Below are positions 26,638 through 35,822 of a stretch of 64,000 bases of DNA, piece by piece (position 1 is the first letter of the stretch; every line of letters starts with the position of its first letter). This DNA is from Paenibacillus oenotherae (GTDB lineage Bacteria; Bacillota; Bacilli; Paenibacillales; Paenibacillaceae). A program made the position numbers and the translations under genes. The notes beneath the pieces were generated by a model, which worked only from the letters and a program-made list of their open reading frames with translations, did not search any database and was not told the origin of the DNA. The stretch covers positions 1-64,000 of the forward strand of contig NZ_JAHZIJ010000001.1 in NCBI RefSeq assembly GCF_019443105.1, in the 5' to 3' direction.

Positions 26638-29535
26638 CTACTGTTTCGTATTCAATGTACTGCGGTTCAACGCCACCGAAATAATCCGCTGCTGTTCATA
26701 ATGATGAATCTCCTGGAATCCGCTGGCCGGGCTGGACCGCTTCGGAAGACCGATAAAGCGGACTTCTGTCTGCTGAGGAGCGCGCGCACGGATGCGGGGC
26801 TCGACATAATTCCATGGCCCCATATTTTGCGGTTCTTCCTGAACCCACATCATTTCCTTCAAATTCGGGAAGCGGCTAATGATCCGCTCTATATCGCCTT
26901 TCGGGAAAGGATACAGCTGTTCGAGGCGGGCGATATGCAGCCAGCTCCAATCCGGCATTTCCTCTGCCCCGCCCGCTTCAAGGGCGCTGGCAAGATCAAC
27001 AGCGATCTTGCCGCTGCACAGGATGAGCCGCTCCACCTTGTCCGGCTCGCCTCCGAGATCAGGCTGTTCCAGCACTGGCTGGAACGTCCCTTCAGTGAAC
27101 GCCTTTGGTTCCGACGCTACCTTAGGGTTCCGAATGAGGCTCTTTGGCGACATCAGAATAAGCGGCCTGGCATCCTCTGTATTCACAATGGACGCTTGTC
27201 TGCGAAGCAGATGGAAATACTGTGCCGCTGTCGTCAGATTGGCAACCGTCCAGTTGTCATCTGCCGCCAGCTGCAGGAAACGCTCCAGTCTGGCGCTGGA
27301 ATGCTCCGGCCCCTGGCCTTCATATCCATGCGGAAGCAGCATGACGAGGCTCGATTTCTGATACCACTTGACGCGTCCGGCAGCAATGAATTGATCGATA
27401 ATAACTTGCGCGACGTTGACGAAATCGCCATACTGCGCTTCCCAGATGACAAGCGTCTCCGGGGAGAATACATTGTATCCATACTCAAAACCGAGCACGC
27501 CTGCTTCAGACAGCGGGCTGTTATGAATCGCGAAGGACGCCTTCGCCTGCGGCAGCCGGTGCAGCGGACAGAAGGTGCCGCCTGTCCGGGGATCATGCAG
27601 GACAAGATTGCGGTGTGCGAACGTTGCCCGCTCCGAATCCTGTCCGCTTAGCCGGATCGGCTTGCCGTCGGCAAGAATCGTGGCGAACGCCAGCGTCTCC
27701 GCAAGGCCCCAGTCCACCTTGCCATCTTCCAGCAGCGCGCCTTCGCGCCGCTTCAGAATTCTCTCCAGCTTCTCATAAACCGTGAAGCCCTCCGGCCATT
27801 TCAACAGCTCCTCATTAATGGCTTGAAGCTCATGAAGAGGAACAGCAGTATCCGCTTCAATGTTGCGACGCTTGCTGCTCGACTCATCATTGCGTGTGCG
27901 GCGCTGCTCTCCGCCATTCTGCTTCACGCCGTCAAGCGCGGCCTGCAGCCCGGAAATAACATCCGCCTTCATCGCTTCAACCTGCTCCGCCGTAACCAAT
28001 CCCTTATTGGCAAGCGATTCCGCATAGATCGCAGATACAACGGAATGTTTGCGCAGCTTCTGATACATGAGCGGCTGAGTCGTCTCCGGGTCATCCGTCT
28101 CGTTATGACCATGGCGACGGTATCCGATCAAGTCGATGAGAAAATCTTTATGAAACCGTTGCCGATACTCGCATGCCATGCGTACCGCAGCTATGCACGC
28201 TTCCGGATCATCCGCGCTTACATGCACGATTGGAATTTCGTAGCCCTTGGCCAAGTCGCTCGAATAATACGTTGATCTGGAATCCCCGCTCTCCGTCGTA
28301 AAACCGATGCGGTTGTTCGCAATAATATGAATCGTTCCGCCGTTCTGGTAGCCCGGCAGCTTCTTGAAGTTCAAAGTCTCCGCCACGATGCCTTCGCCCG
28401 CGAATGCTGCGTCGCCATGAATGAGCACAGCAGCAGCCACCCCAAAGTCCTGCTTGGGGTAGCCTGGCGCAGTGCGGTCATCCTGTGCCGCGCGGCTAAA
28501 GCCTTCTACTACAGGATTGACGTATTCCAGATGGCTCGGATTGTTCGCCAGCGTCAATCGCGTCTCATAGGTCTGTCCTTCTTTCACCGAGCGATGGGCG
28601 CCAAGATGATACTTGACATCGCCTGTCCAGCCGTAGCTGATGCCAATCGAGCCCTCCGAAGGAATCAGCTCCTTGTTGGGCGCATGATGGAATTCCGAGA
28701 AAATCGTTGCATACGGCTTGCCAAGAACATGGGCAAGCACGTTAAGCCGGCCGCGATGCGCCATCCCCATCGCGATATGCTTCGCACCGTTATGACCGAC
28801 CTCGCGCACGATCTCGTCAAGCACCGGCACCAGCATATCTATGCCTTCGATAGAGAATCGCTTCTGACCGACGAATGCACGCTGCAGGAACAGCTCGAAC
28901 TGCTCCACCTCAACCAGCCTTCTCAGCAGCGCTGTGCGCTCCTTCGTATTCATCGGCTTGGCTGCCATGCCCGATTCCGCCATGCGGTTAAGCCATTGGC
29001 GCTCTTCTTCCTCATGCACATGGCCGAATTCAAAACCGAATGATTTCGTATAAATTTTGTTCAACAGCCCGATAGCTTCCCAGCCGTTGCTGACAGATGC
29101 CGGGGCATCTTCCCATATTAGAGAGGCCGGAATCGATTTCAGATCCTCCCTGCTGAGGCGAAAGGTTTCCGGCTCCAGAAGCCGGGTATCCGAAGTTCTG
29201 CCAAGCCCGAGCGGATCATTCTCCGCAGCGAGATGGCCGTAGGTTCGAATATTCCGAACCAGCTTGCCGGCATCTACTACTTTTTTCAGATAGACCGGAT
29301 TTACGGCTTGAAGTTCATTCTGTGACGGGGCAGCTGCGATTACGCCCTGGCCCTGCACCTCTGCTGCATCCACAGCCGATGGCGGCGGACCCCAGCGCTG
29401 GAACATCTCCCGGTAGCTCGGCTCCACTTCCTCCGGATTGTCCACAAACTTCTCATATTGCTCCTGTATGTACCCTAGATTCGGACCATGATATAACTGC
29501 CAGGGCGACTGCCGTTCGTCGTTGCCTACTGCCAT
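26638..29535 (-). CDS. odhA: 2-oxoglutarate dehydrogenase E1
   Basis: A 965-residue thiamine-diphosphate decarboxylase, the E1 of the TCA-cycle 2-oxoglutarate dehydrogenase. The N-terminus (WQLYHGPNLGYIQEQYEKF) and the MAHRGRLNVL, GDAAFAGEGIVAETLN and GYRRHGHNETDDP motifs for ThDP binding are clear. The C-terminal transketolase-like half ends with QEEPQNMGPWNYVEPR. It is transcribed with odhB. No E3 (lpd) gene follows, as is common for Bacilli. Confidence 0.97.
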   Translation of the reverse strand: MAVGNDERQSPWQLYHGPNLGYIQEQYEKFVDNPEEVEPSYREMFQRWGPPPSAVDAAEVQGQGVIAAAPSQNELQAVNPVYLKKVVDAGKLVRNIRTYGHLAAENDPLGLGRTSDTRLLEPETFRLSREDLKSIPASLIWEDAPASVSNGWEAIGLLNKIYTKSFGFEFGHVHEEEERQWLNRMAESGMAAKPMNTKERTALLRRLVEVEQFELFLQRAFVGQKRFSIEGIDMLVPVLDEIVREVGHNGAKHIAMGMAHRGRLNVLAHVLGKPYATIFSEFHHAPNKELIPSEGSIGISYGWTGDVKYHLGAHRSVKEGQTYETRLTLANNPSHLEYVNPVVEGFSRAAQDDRTAPGYPKQDFGVAAAVLIHGDAAFAGEGIVAETLNFKKLPGYQNGGTIHIIANNRIGFTTESGDSRSTYYSSDLAKGYEIPIVHVSADDPEACIAAVRMACEYRQRFHKDFLIDLIGYRRHGHNETDDPETTQPLMYQKLRKHSVVSAIYAESLANKGLVTAEQVEAMKADVISGLQAALDGVKQNGGEQRRTRNDESSSKRRNIEADTAVPLHELQAINEELLKWPEGFTVYEKLERILKRREGALLEDGKVDWGLAETLAFATILADGKPIRLSGQDSERATFAHRNLVLHDPRTGGTFCPLHRLPQAKASFAIHNSPLSEAGVLGFEYGYNVFSPETLVIWEAQYGDFVNVAQVIIDQFIAAGRVKWYQKSSLVMLLPHGYEGQGPEHSSARLERFLQLAADDNWTVANLTTAAQYFHLLRRQASIVNTEDARPLILMSPKSLIRNPKVASEPKAFTEGTFQPVLEQPDLGGEPDKVERLILCSGKIAVDLASALEAGGAEEMPDWSWLHIARLEQLYPFPKGDIERIISRFPNLKEMMWVQEEPQNMGPWNYVEPRIRARAPQQTEVRFIGLPKRSSPASGFQEIHHYEQQRIISVALNRSTLNTKQ

Positions 29536-29782
29536 TGCCGTCTACCTCCGCTAAATTGAATTCATAATAGCTCTTCTATTGATTAACCATTATATCGTAC
29601 TGCCATACCTGTGCCCTATAAATCCACAGCCCTTCAGCGCAAAGCTCGGCCGCAATCGGCGCTGCCCGCTGTCCTGCTGCATGATGCCCGCTGCTGCTTC
29701 CTCTCGTTAATGTGCCGCTAAAATGACCGTTCATACACGGCATCCCTGCCGCCGCCTCACTTTTTTCCAGACACACAGCACA

Positions 29783-29810
29783 AAACCGCCTTCAATAACC
29801 TAGGCGGCTT
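29783..29810 (-). terminator. terminator of the czrA-type gene
   Basis: GCCGCC and GGCGGTTTT form a short hairpin with a T-run on the minus strand, 17 nt after the stop at 29827. The 29536-29782 stretch upstream of odhA holds nothing else I can name. Confidence 0.65.
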
Positions 29811-29826
29811 TCGTCGCATTACCGGG

Positions 29827-30195
29827 TTATTCATGCTTCAAATGCTGCAGCGTCTGTACGAATATCTGTTCAACATGATCATCGTCGAGCGAGTAAAAAA
29901 CGGTCTTCCCTACTTTGCGGCGTTTCACGATTCTAAGGTTGCGCAGCAGCCTGAGCTGATGAGAGATCGCGGACTGCCCCATATCCAGCACCTGAGTCAG
30001 ATCATGCACACACAGCTCGCTTTGCAGCAGCGTGTGAATAATTTTGACACGTGTTGGATCACCAAGCACCTTGAACAAGTCAGCAAGCTGCACGGCCGCC
30101 AATTCGCTGATCAGCTTCTCCTGAATGAGCTTCAGATTCACTTCAGTGCCGCTGCAAGCATCGTCACAAGCTTCTTGCATGAGTTTGTCCGTCAT
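29827..30195 (-). CDS. ArsR/SmtB metal sensor, CzrA type
   Basis: A 122-residue winged-helix repressor. The recognition region reads LCVHDLTQVLDMGQSAISHQL. The C-terminal alpha-5 metal site is Asp105, His107, His118, His121, with exactly the spacing of CzrA (84, 86, 97, 100), so zinc or cobalt is the likely signal. There are extra N-terminal cysteines (CDDACSG). The ATG at 30195 has GGTGGAG 6 nt upstream; the longer frame lacks one. No metal transporter adjoins, so its targets are elsewhere. Confidence 0.9.
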   Translation of the reverse strand: MTDKLMQEACDDACSGTEVNLKLIQEKLISELAAVQLADLFKVLGDPTRVKIIHTLLQSELCVHDLTQVLDMGQSAISHQLRLLRNLRIVKRRKVGKTVFYSLDDDHVEQIFVQTLQHLKHE

Positions 30196-30486
30196 GTAGA
30201 CTCCACCAACCAACTTCATATAGTTTCGCAAATTATACCATAGTCGGGATGAGATATAAATGCACAGAGAAGCGGGATCTGCTTCAACACGTCAGAATGC
30301 TGCATAATAAGTCCTTCGTTTCGAATGGAAGCATATGGGACTATTAATAGATCATATCTATATCCTACTAAATAATTGGAAAATATGAAAATATGATTAA
30401 TTTTTCGATTTCATATTTTTATCCAGTCTCTGCCATGGTATTTTATAGGTGCATTTAAAAATATAGGATAAGGAATAGGAGATGAA

Positions 30487-31251
30487 ATGATGAGAAGAAT
30501 GGGAAAACTGGCTATGGGATTGTTTGTTGTAGTAATGCTTATGGGTACGCTGGCACAATCTGCTTTTGCAAGCGGAGAGGTTGCGCTCCTCAAGGCATAT
30601 GTGTACAAGTACAAGTTTGGCTATGTCGGATTTAGCGGGGACATCGAAGTACTGAACAGCGCTTATGCGAAAACAGTTACTGTTCATTATAATCCGGGCA
30701 ACGGAACATGGTATGACACAAATGCCTCTTATGTAGGGCCAACGGATGCTTCCCATGAAAAGTGGAGCTTCTCCATTGCGACTGACAACATCAATAATGC
30801 ACATCCGGAGCTGTCCGGCTTGACTTCGATTGAGTTCGCGGTTAAATATGAAGTGAACGGGCAGACCTATTGGGACAACAACGGCGGCAGCAATTATACG
30901 CTTGGTACTTCAAGCTCAGGCCCTGGATATACACTCTTGGGCAAGCCGAATGTTCTGGCCCAATACGGTTTCATAAACGGAACCAGCTTCTATGGCAATG
31001 TCACGGTCAAGGATCTTGCCTATACGAAGACGGTTAAGATCGTTTATACAACAAACAATTGGGTTACTACGCAGGAAGGCTATGCTACCTATAGCGGTGA
31101 AGCGAACGGCGCAGGCAGCGTGGAGAACTGGGGCTTCGACTTCAATGTCGGCTCTGGCGTGACCCAGATCAAATATGCAGTCTCTTATACGGTAAATGGA
31201 CAGACGTACTGGGATAACAACTATGGCAACAACTACACTGTAACTCCGTAA
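30487..31251 (+). CDS. secreted protein with two CBM21/53-like modules
   Basis: A 254-residue exported protein. A signal peptide (residues 1-29) ends at QSAFASG. It is followed by two repeats of about 105 residues, each ending in a near-identical motif: VKYEVNGQTYWDNNGGSNYT and VSYTVNGQTYWDNNYGNNYT. This WDNN-N-NY signature belongs to starch-binding modules of families CBM21/CBM53. There is no catalytic domain, so it may dock alpha-glucan to the surface or assist the GH13 enzymes. GGAG lies 5 nt before the ATG at 30487. The upstream gap (30196-30486) is AT-rich with no gene. Confidence 0.85.
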   Translation: MMRRMGKLAMGLFVVVMLMGTLAQSAFASGEVALLKAYVYKYKFGYVGFSGDIEVLNSAYAKTVTVHYNPGNGTWYDTNASYVGPTDASHEKWSFSIATDNINNAHPELSGLTSIEFAVKYEVNGQTYWDNNGGSNYTLGTSSSGPGYTLLGKPNVLAQYGFINGTSFYGNVTVKDLAYTKTVKIVYTTNNWVTTQEGYATYSGEANGAGSVENWGFDFNVGSGVTQIKYAVSYTVNGQTYWDNNYGNNYTVTP

Positions 31252-31289
31252 CATCAGCTCCGGTGCCGGGCTTGCTGCAAACAAAGGCG

Positions 31290-31526
31290 CGCGCGGTACG
31301 GAAAAAAGAGACAAGCGAGCTGCGAGCGAGGCGAAACATGCGAAACGACATGTATTTGCTCGTTTTTGGCCCCATGAAGGTGAAATGCCTGCCAGCGTGC
31401 AGGTATTTCACCTTCATTTCTCCTTAAAGGCCGAATTCTGCTCACATTCATGCTTCATCGCAGGAATTTAACCATTATGGCGTCTTGTAACTGAAATTCA
31501 TGCATATTCGCAGGGTTCTTGCTCCG
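31290..31526. repeat. dispersed repeat, copy A
   Basis: A 237-bp sequence about 85 percent identical by eye to 35454-35689. Its centre is a perfect 40-nt hairpin (31376-31415) with arms GAAGGTGAAAT/ATTTCACCTTC and an inner CCTGC/GCAGG. Further CGCAGG motifs follow. It lies directly after the CBM-protein gene and may act as its terminator. Confidence 0.85.
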
Positions 31527-31546
31527 GACAGCCCGTTTGTTTTGGG

Positions 31547-31678
31547 CTATTTATCGTGCTTTCCCTCCTCGTCTTCCCATCTTCTGGAGTAGGCTTTGTT
31601 CGTAATCCAGAACGTCATCCACGATAATATAATGACAATAATTGCGGCAGCAATCCATACACCTACTGGCACCTGCAT
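31547..31678 (-). CDS. 43-residue single-span membrane protein
   Basis: A tiny ORF starting MQVPVGVWIAAAIIVIILSW: one hydrophobic helix (residues 5-25), then a basic stretch (NKAYSRRW) and an acidic tail. AAGGAGGG lies 7 nt before the ATG, a strong start. It is the third gene, 40 nt after the nitrilase, on the same strand. The positive residues after the helix suggest N-out/C-in topology. I do not know the family; a small subunit or regulator of a membrane complex is possible. Confidence 0.7.
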   Translation of the reverse strand: MQVPVGVWIAAAIIVIILSWMTFWITNKAYSRRWEDEEGKHDK

Positions 31679-31718
31679 CTTTCGTCCCTCCTTGTTTCCA
31701 TGCGCTTATTGCGATCCC

Positions 31719-32672
31719 TTATGAGTGGAATCGAACAATATCCCGCTTCTTCTCATTGACGACCAACTGGAATACATCCGGCCTATTGTAATGCCCTACC
31801 ACATCGAAGTCGAATCTGCTCCGGGTGACATGCGACATGTCCAGATCAGCAACAAGCAGCCCTTCCCCATCATACAAAGGGCCTTCGATGTATTCTCCCA
31901 GCGGGCCGACAATTGCGCTGCCTCCTCTGCACAGCACATCGGAATCCTGCTCAATGTCGCTGTAACAGGCCAGATCAGCGGGATAGCTCGATTTGGTCGC
32001 ATACTGGTTGCTCGACAGCACATAGCACCGCCCTTCACAAGCAATATGCTGAAGCGTTGCCTGCCATGTATCGCGGGCGTCTGCTGTTGGCGTGACCAGA
32101 ATATCGATTCCTTTGGCGTACATTGCCGTTCTCGCTAGCGGCATATAATTCTCCCAGCAAATTAATCCGCCGATTCGGCCGAAAGGCGTATCGATAACGG
32201 TAAGCGTGCTTCCATCTCCCTGTCCCCACAGCAGCCTCTCCGCTCCTGTAGGCAGCAATTTGCGGTGCTTGCCCAGCAACTCGCCCTCCGGTCCGATATA
32301 TACAATTGAATTATAGAGCGTTGAACCGCTGAACTCCTGATCTCTCTCCACTGCTCCAACGATTAGATACAAGCCGTTTTCCTTCGCTATCTCGCCTAGT
32401 CGATCCGTGTCTTCACCGGGGATATCAATGGAGCTTTCCCAATAGCGGGCCCAGTCGCTTCGGCCTTCAGAAGTTCTGCTCCCGACACGGGTGCCAAGCG
32501 TTAGCCCTCTGGGATAGCCCGATAGGAACACTTCCGGGAAAACAAGCAGCTTGACTCCCAGCCGGCCGGCTTCCTGTGCATAGCTGGCAATTCTCTCAAA
32601 AGCGGACTCCTTGTCGAATAGAACCGGAGCTGCCTGCACAACTGCAACCCGCACATGAGCATGCTTCTTCAT
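31719..32672 (-). CDS. nitrilase/carbon-nitrogen hydrolase
   Basis: A 317-residue member of the nitrilase superfamily branch 1. The Glu-Lys-Cys triad is legible: FPEVFLSGYP (Glu near 46), KHRKLLPT (Lys near 135) and GGLICWENYMPLAR (Cys near 169). CWENYMPL is typical of true nitrilases and cyanide-converting enzymes, which turn R-CN into acid and ammonia. Its ATG overlaps the preceding hemD-like gene by 4 nt, so the two are translationally coupled. The opposing MocR regulator may control it. Confidence 0.9.
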   Translation of the reverse strand: MKKHAHVRVAVVQAAPVLFDKESAFERIASYAQEAGRLGVKLLVFPEVFLSGYPRGLTLGTRVGSRTSEGRSDWARYWESSIDIPGEDTDRLGEIAKENGLYLIVGAVERDQEFSGSTLYNSIVYIGPEGELLGKHRKLLPTGAERLLWGQGDGSTLTVIDTPFGRIGGLICWENYMPLARTAMYAKGIDILVTPTADARDTWQATLQHIACEGRCYVLSSNQYATKSSYPADLACYSDIEQDSDVLCRGGSAIVGPLGEYIEGPLYDGEGLLVADLDMSHVTRSRFDFDVVGHYNRPDVFQLVVNEKKRDIVRFHS

Positions 32673-33529
32673 AACCAGCTCTCCCCTCCCTTGCCTGCTG
32701 CCGCTGCTGCTTCATAGTAACGGGAAATCTCGACGATCATTGCTCCCATTCGTTCCGCAGCAGGAACTATAACCCGTTCCATCCCGTATGCCTCCAAGGC
32801 TCCCGCAGTAACCTTGCCTACAGCAGCCGCAAGAACATCGCTATTGAAGGCAGCTCTCAGCATACTGTCGCGCCCTGTCTCCATCGCATAACGAAACAGA
32901 TACCGCACCTGCACCGCTGTCGTAAAGCATACCGCGTCAATGGAGCCTGCCTCCACCTCGGACAAAAGAGTCTCCAATATCGCTTTCTCTGGCGGAATAT
33001 GTCTGTACGGCAGCACGGATTGTACTTGCGACGCACCTTGCCGGGTCAAGAGCTGCTCCAGCTCAGGGGAGGGCTCCCCGTGCAGTTGAATCCATACGCG
33101 CTTGCCCCCAAAATCGATGGAATCCAGCTTCTGAACAAGGCTGCCCATCGTCCCGTCATCATCGCTCATTACCGCCCTAAGCCCCTTCCGCTTAAGAAAG
33201 GCGGACGTCTTATAGCCTCTCGAAGCGATGTTCGCCTCTGTCAAGCGCTGCTGTAGCTGCTGGTCAATGCCCAGCCGTTCTGCGGCTTCAACCAGGCTGT
33301 CCGCTCCGCGCCCCGTCGTCAGAATGACCCAGTCCGCTCCTTCGCGGACGAACTGCCGGAGAGGCTCTGCCAGCTGAGCCTCCTCGAAGATTGTAATTCC
33401 CTGAAGCGGACGGATGATCGGCGTGCCGCCCTGTTTTTCGATAATGATGCTCATTTCATTCGTTTTTTGCGAACCGGTAATAACGACTCGTCTGCCTCTC
33501 AGTGCTGGTGTTCCCATCGTCTTTAACAC
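32669..33529 (-). CDS. hemD: uroporphyrinogen-III synthase-like protein
   Basis: A 286-residue HemD-fold protein with two Rossmann-like lobes: GRRVVITGSQKTNEM at the start, DWVILTTGRGADSLVEAAE, and the late SIDAVCFTTAVQVRYLF and VGKVTAGALEAYGME motifs. HemD closes the hydroxymethylbilane ring in tetrapyrrole synthesis. It is outside a hem operon and coupled to a nitrilase, so it could be a secondary copy for sirohaem or cobalamin. The GTG at 33529 lacks a clear ribosome binding site; the ATG four codons later is an alternative. Confidence 0.85.
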   Translation of the reverse strand: MLKTMGTPALRGRRVVITGSQKTNEMSIIIEKQGGTPIIRPLQGITIFEEAQLAEPLRQFVREGADWVILTTGRGADSLVEAAERLGIDQQLQQRLTEANIASRGYKTSAFLKRKGLRAVMSDDDGTMGSLVQKLDSIDFGGKRVWIQLHGEPSPELEQLLTRQGASQVQSVLPYRHIPPEKAILETLLSEVEAGSIDAVCFTTAVQVRYLFRYAMETGRDSMLRAAFNSDVLAAAVGKVTAGALEAYGMERVIVPAAERMGAMIVEISRYYEAAAAAGKGGESWL

Positions 33530-33788
33530 TCGCTTTCTTAACTATTCACTCACATGCACCCTGCATGATCCGTTGTCACGTTCTTCTAGTACCCCTTCGC
33601 CAGTTCTTATGGCCTATCATAAAACCGCTAACCGGATTTGTAACCGTCCAATTTCGGCAGGAATAACCCATCCAGTGATGACAACGGGCAGCTGTACTGC
33701 ATAATTGGATGGTCTACTCAGCTGCCAATTGGATCTTCTCGTTCCATGACGCGGCCCTTATCCTGAAGTTAAGAAGCCCTGCCCTACC

Positions 33789-33817
33789 TTGTGATATACA
33801 TTCCAGAAATCTATAAT
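33789..33817 (+). promoter_or_regulatory. promoter of the MocR gene
   Basis: TTGTGA (33789-33794), 17-bp spacer, TATAAT (33812-33817), 47 nt upstream of the mocR start. It lies in the 335-base divergent gap 33530-33864, in which I see no other feature. Confidence 0.7.
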
Positions 33818-33864
33818 GGCAACATATCTACTCATTCGTACATCATTCAAAAGGGGCTGATGCA

Positions 33865-35295
33865 ATGTGGAGGCCTGACCGTGCAGACAAAACACCGTTA
33901 TATCAGCAGATTGTTGATCATATTGAACGAAGAATATCCTATGCGGAGCTCCCGCCTGGCAGTGCCCTGCCCTCCGAGCGCAAGCTTGCAGAGCAGCTTG
34001 GCGTGAATCGCAGCACCGTTATTCAAGCCTATGAGGAGCTGCGCGCCTCTGGTCTTGTAGAAAGTATCGTTGGCAGCGGCACACGGGTAAGCCGGACCAA
34101 ATGGGGGATTGCGCCCAGCCATACACCGAACTGGAGACAGTATACGGAAGGCGGAACGTTCCTGCCCAACTTGCCGCTTATGAGGCGTATCCGCGAGGCC
34201 ACTTCGAATAACAGCTCGATTATTAATTTGGCCAGCGGCGAGCTATCGTCAGACCTGTTCCCGAATGACATCGTGCACAGCCTGCTCCGCGAACAGAATT
34301 TCAATGAGCATCTCGGCTATGATGATCCTCAGGGCTTTCATCCATTGCGGAAGTCGCTCGTATCCTCCTTGAAGCAATATAACGGGATTCATACAACAGA
34401 ATCCTCCATTCTCATCACATCGGGATCGCAGCAATCCTTATATCTGATCACCCAGTGCTTGCTGTCCCCTGGCGATGCCGTTGCTGTTGAAGATCCTTCT
34501 TACTGCTACTCGCTGCCCATGTTCCAGTCAGCAGGGCTGCGTATCTTCCGCTTGCCCGTCCACCATGACGGCATCGAGCCGGATGATATGATCCGGCTGT
34601 ATCGGCAGCACCGTATTCGCATGGTCTTTCTCAATCCCAACTATCAGAACCCGACAGGCGCAATACTGAGCGAATCCAAGAGAAAGCGTCTGCTGGAGGC
34701 CGCCGCTCTGCTTCGCATTCCCATCGTGGAGGATGATCCGTTCAGCTTAACTGCATTCAGCGGCGCTGTTCCTCCACCCCTTAAAGCAATGGATACAGAT
34801 GGTATCGTTCTCTATATCGGCTCGCTTTCCAAAATCGCCGCCTCAGGGCTGCGAATCGGCTGGATGATCGCCCCCCAATCAGTAATCGGCCGCCTGTCTG
34901 ATGCCAGACAGCAGATGGACTTCGGACTAAGCATCATCCCCCAATGGGTTGCGGAGCAACTTCTTGCTTCCGGGCGTTTCGACGACCATATTGCTCGGCT
35001 GCGGCGAGCCTTGGATCAGAGACAAGAGATCATGGTCCAATCATTAAGCGATATTCTTCAGAATAAAGTGGCCTTCTCCCCGCCTCAGGGCGGACTGAAT
35101 ATATGGTGCAAAATCAATAGGCCTGTGGACGATAGCAAGCTGCTGGAGGAGTCTATCAGAAGAGGAGTCGTATTCGTGCCCGGAAGCGTCTATGGTTCTG
35201 AGCCAGGCTTTATCCGGTTCAGCTATGCCAAGCCCAGGCTTGAGGACATACCGGCTGGCATTGCTGCTTTCAACCAGGCACTCGGCATGATGTAG
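33865..35295 (+). CDS. MocR-type GntR/aminotransferase regulator
   Basis: A 476-residue PLP-dependent transcription factor. Residues 1-75 are a GntR winged helix (PLYQQIVDHIERRISYAELP and LGVNRSTVIQAYEELRASGLVE). The rest is a fold-type I aminotransferase domain with the PLP lysine in YIGSLSKIAASGLRIGWM, near residue 322, and NPNYQNPTG. Such proteins sense an amino compound or PLP itself. It is divergent from the hemD-nitrilase operon, a likely target. AAGGGG precedes the ATG. Confidence 0.92.
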   Translation: MWRPDRADKTPLYQQIVDHIERRISYAELPPGSALPSERKLAEQLGVNRSTVIQAYEELRASGLVESIVGSGTRVSRTKWGIAPSHTPNWRQYTEGGTFLPNLPLMRRIREATSNNSSIINLASGELSSDLFPNDIVHSLLREQNFNEHLGYDDPQGFHPLRKSLVSSLKQYNGIHTTESSILITSGSQQSLYLITQCLLSPGDAVAVEDPSYCYSLPMFQSAGLRIFRLPVHHDGIEPDDMIRLYRQHRIRMVFLNPNYQNPTGAILSESKRKRLLEAAALLRIPIVEDDPFSLTAFSGAVPPPLKAMDTDGIVLYIGSLSKIAASGLRIGWMIAPQSVIGRLSDARQQMDFGLSIIPQWVAEQLLASGRFDDHIARLRRALDQRQEIMVQSLSDILQNKVAFSPPQGGLNIWCKINRPVDDSKLLEESIRRGVVFVPGSVYGSEPGFIRFSYAKPRLEDIPAGIAAFNQALGMM

Positions 35296-35312
35296 GACAG
35301 AGGAAATGGATA

Positions 35313-35818
35313 AGGGGCTGTCCAATAAGTCCTTTTTTGGAAACTTAACTTCCACTTTAAGAAGCAGTTCGATGTGGGATGCCTGCGATCATCAAGCTGT
35401 GGACGTACTCCTCGCCAGAGATGATCCGTCACTCAAACGCCGCCGGGAGGACACGCGCGGTGCGGGAAAAGAGGCAAGCAAGCTGCGAGCTCGGTGAAAC
35501 ATGCGAAACGGCAGCTTTTTTCTCGTTTCCGCCCCCATGAAGGTGAAATGCCTGCCAGCGTGCAGGTATTTCACCTTCGTTTCTCCTTAACGGCCGATGT
35601 TTGCTCACATTCATGCTTCATCGCAGGAATGTTGCCATTATGGCGTCTTGCAACCGAAATGCATGCTCATTCGCAGGCTTCTTACTCCGTCACAGTTGCC
35701 CCACTAAGTCCCCAACAATAAAACAGATGCTTCCAGTTCCACTTTTAGTGGTTTGGAGGCATCCTTTCACATCATTTGGGACTGACTCAATGGATATTGG
35801 ACTTTTTGGACAGCCCCT
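35313..35818. mobile_element. MITE-like element with 20-bp inverted ends
   Basis: The ends AGGGGCTGTCCAATAAGTCC (35313-35332) and, inverted, AGGGGCTGTCCAAAAAGTCC (35799-35818) match at 19 of 20 positions. The 506-bp interior has no transposase. It carries repeat copy B and the hairpin at 35726-35763. The ends resemble IS1182-type termini. Its right end stops 4 nt before the stop codon of the ECF fusion gene. Confidence 0.82.
35454..35689. repeat. dispersed repeat, copy B
   Basis: The counterpart of copy A at 31290-31526, with the identical 40-nt hairpin at 35539-35578. It lies wholly inside the inverted-repeat element 35313-35818. Confidence 0.85.
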
Positions 35819-35822
35819 CTTA

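Noticed and set aside
29576-29776. Minus-strand frame of 66 codons upstream of odhA
   Set aside because: Low-complexity composition, no ribosome binding site, and no similarity I recognise.
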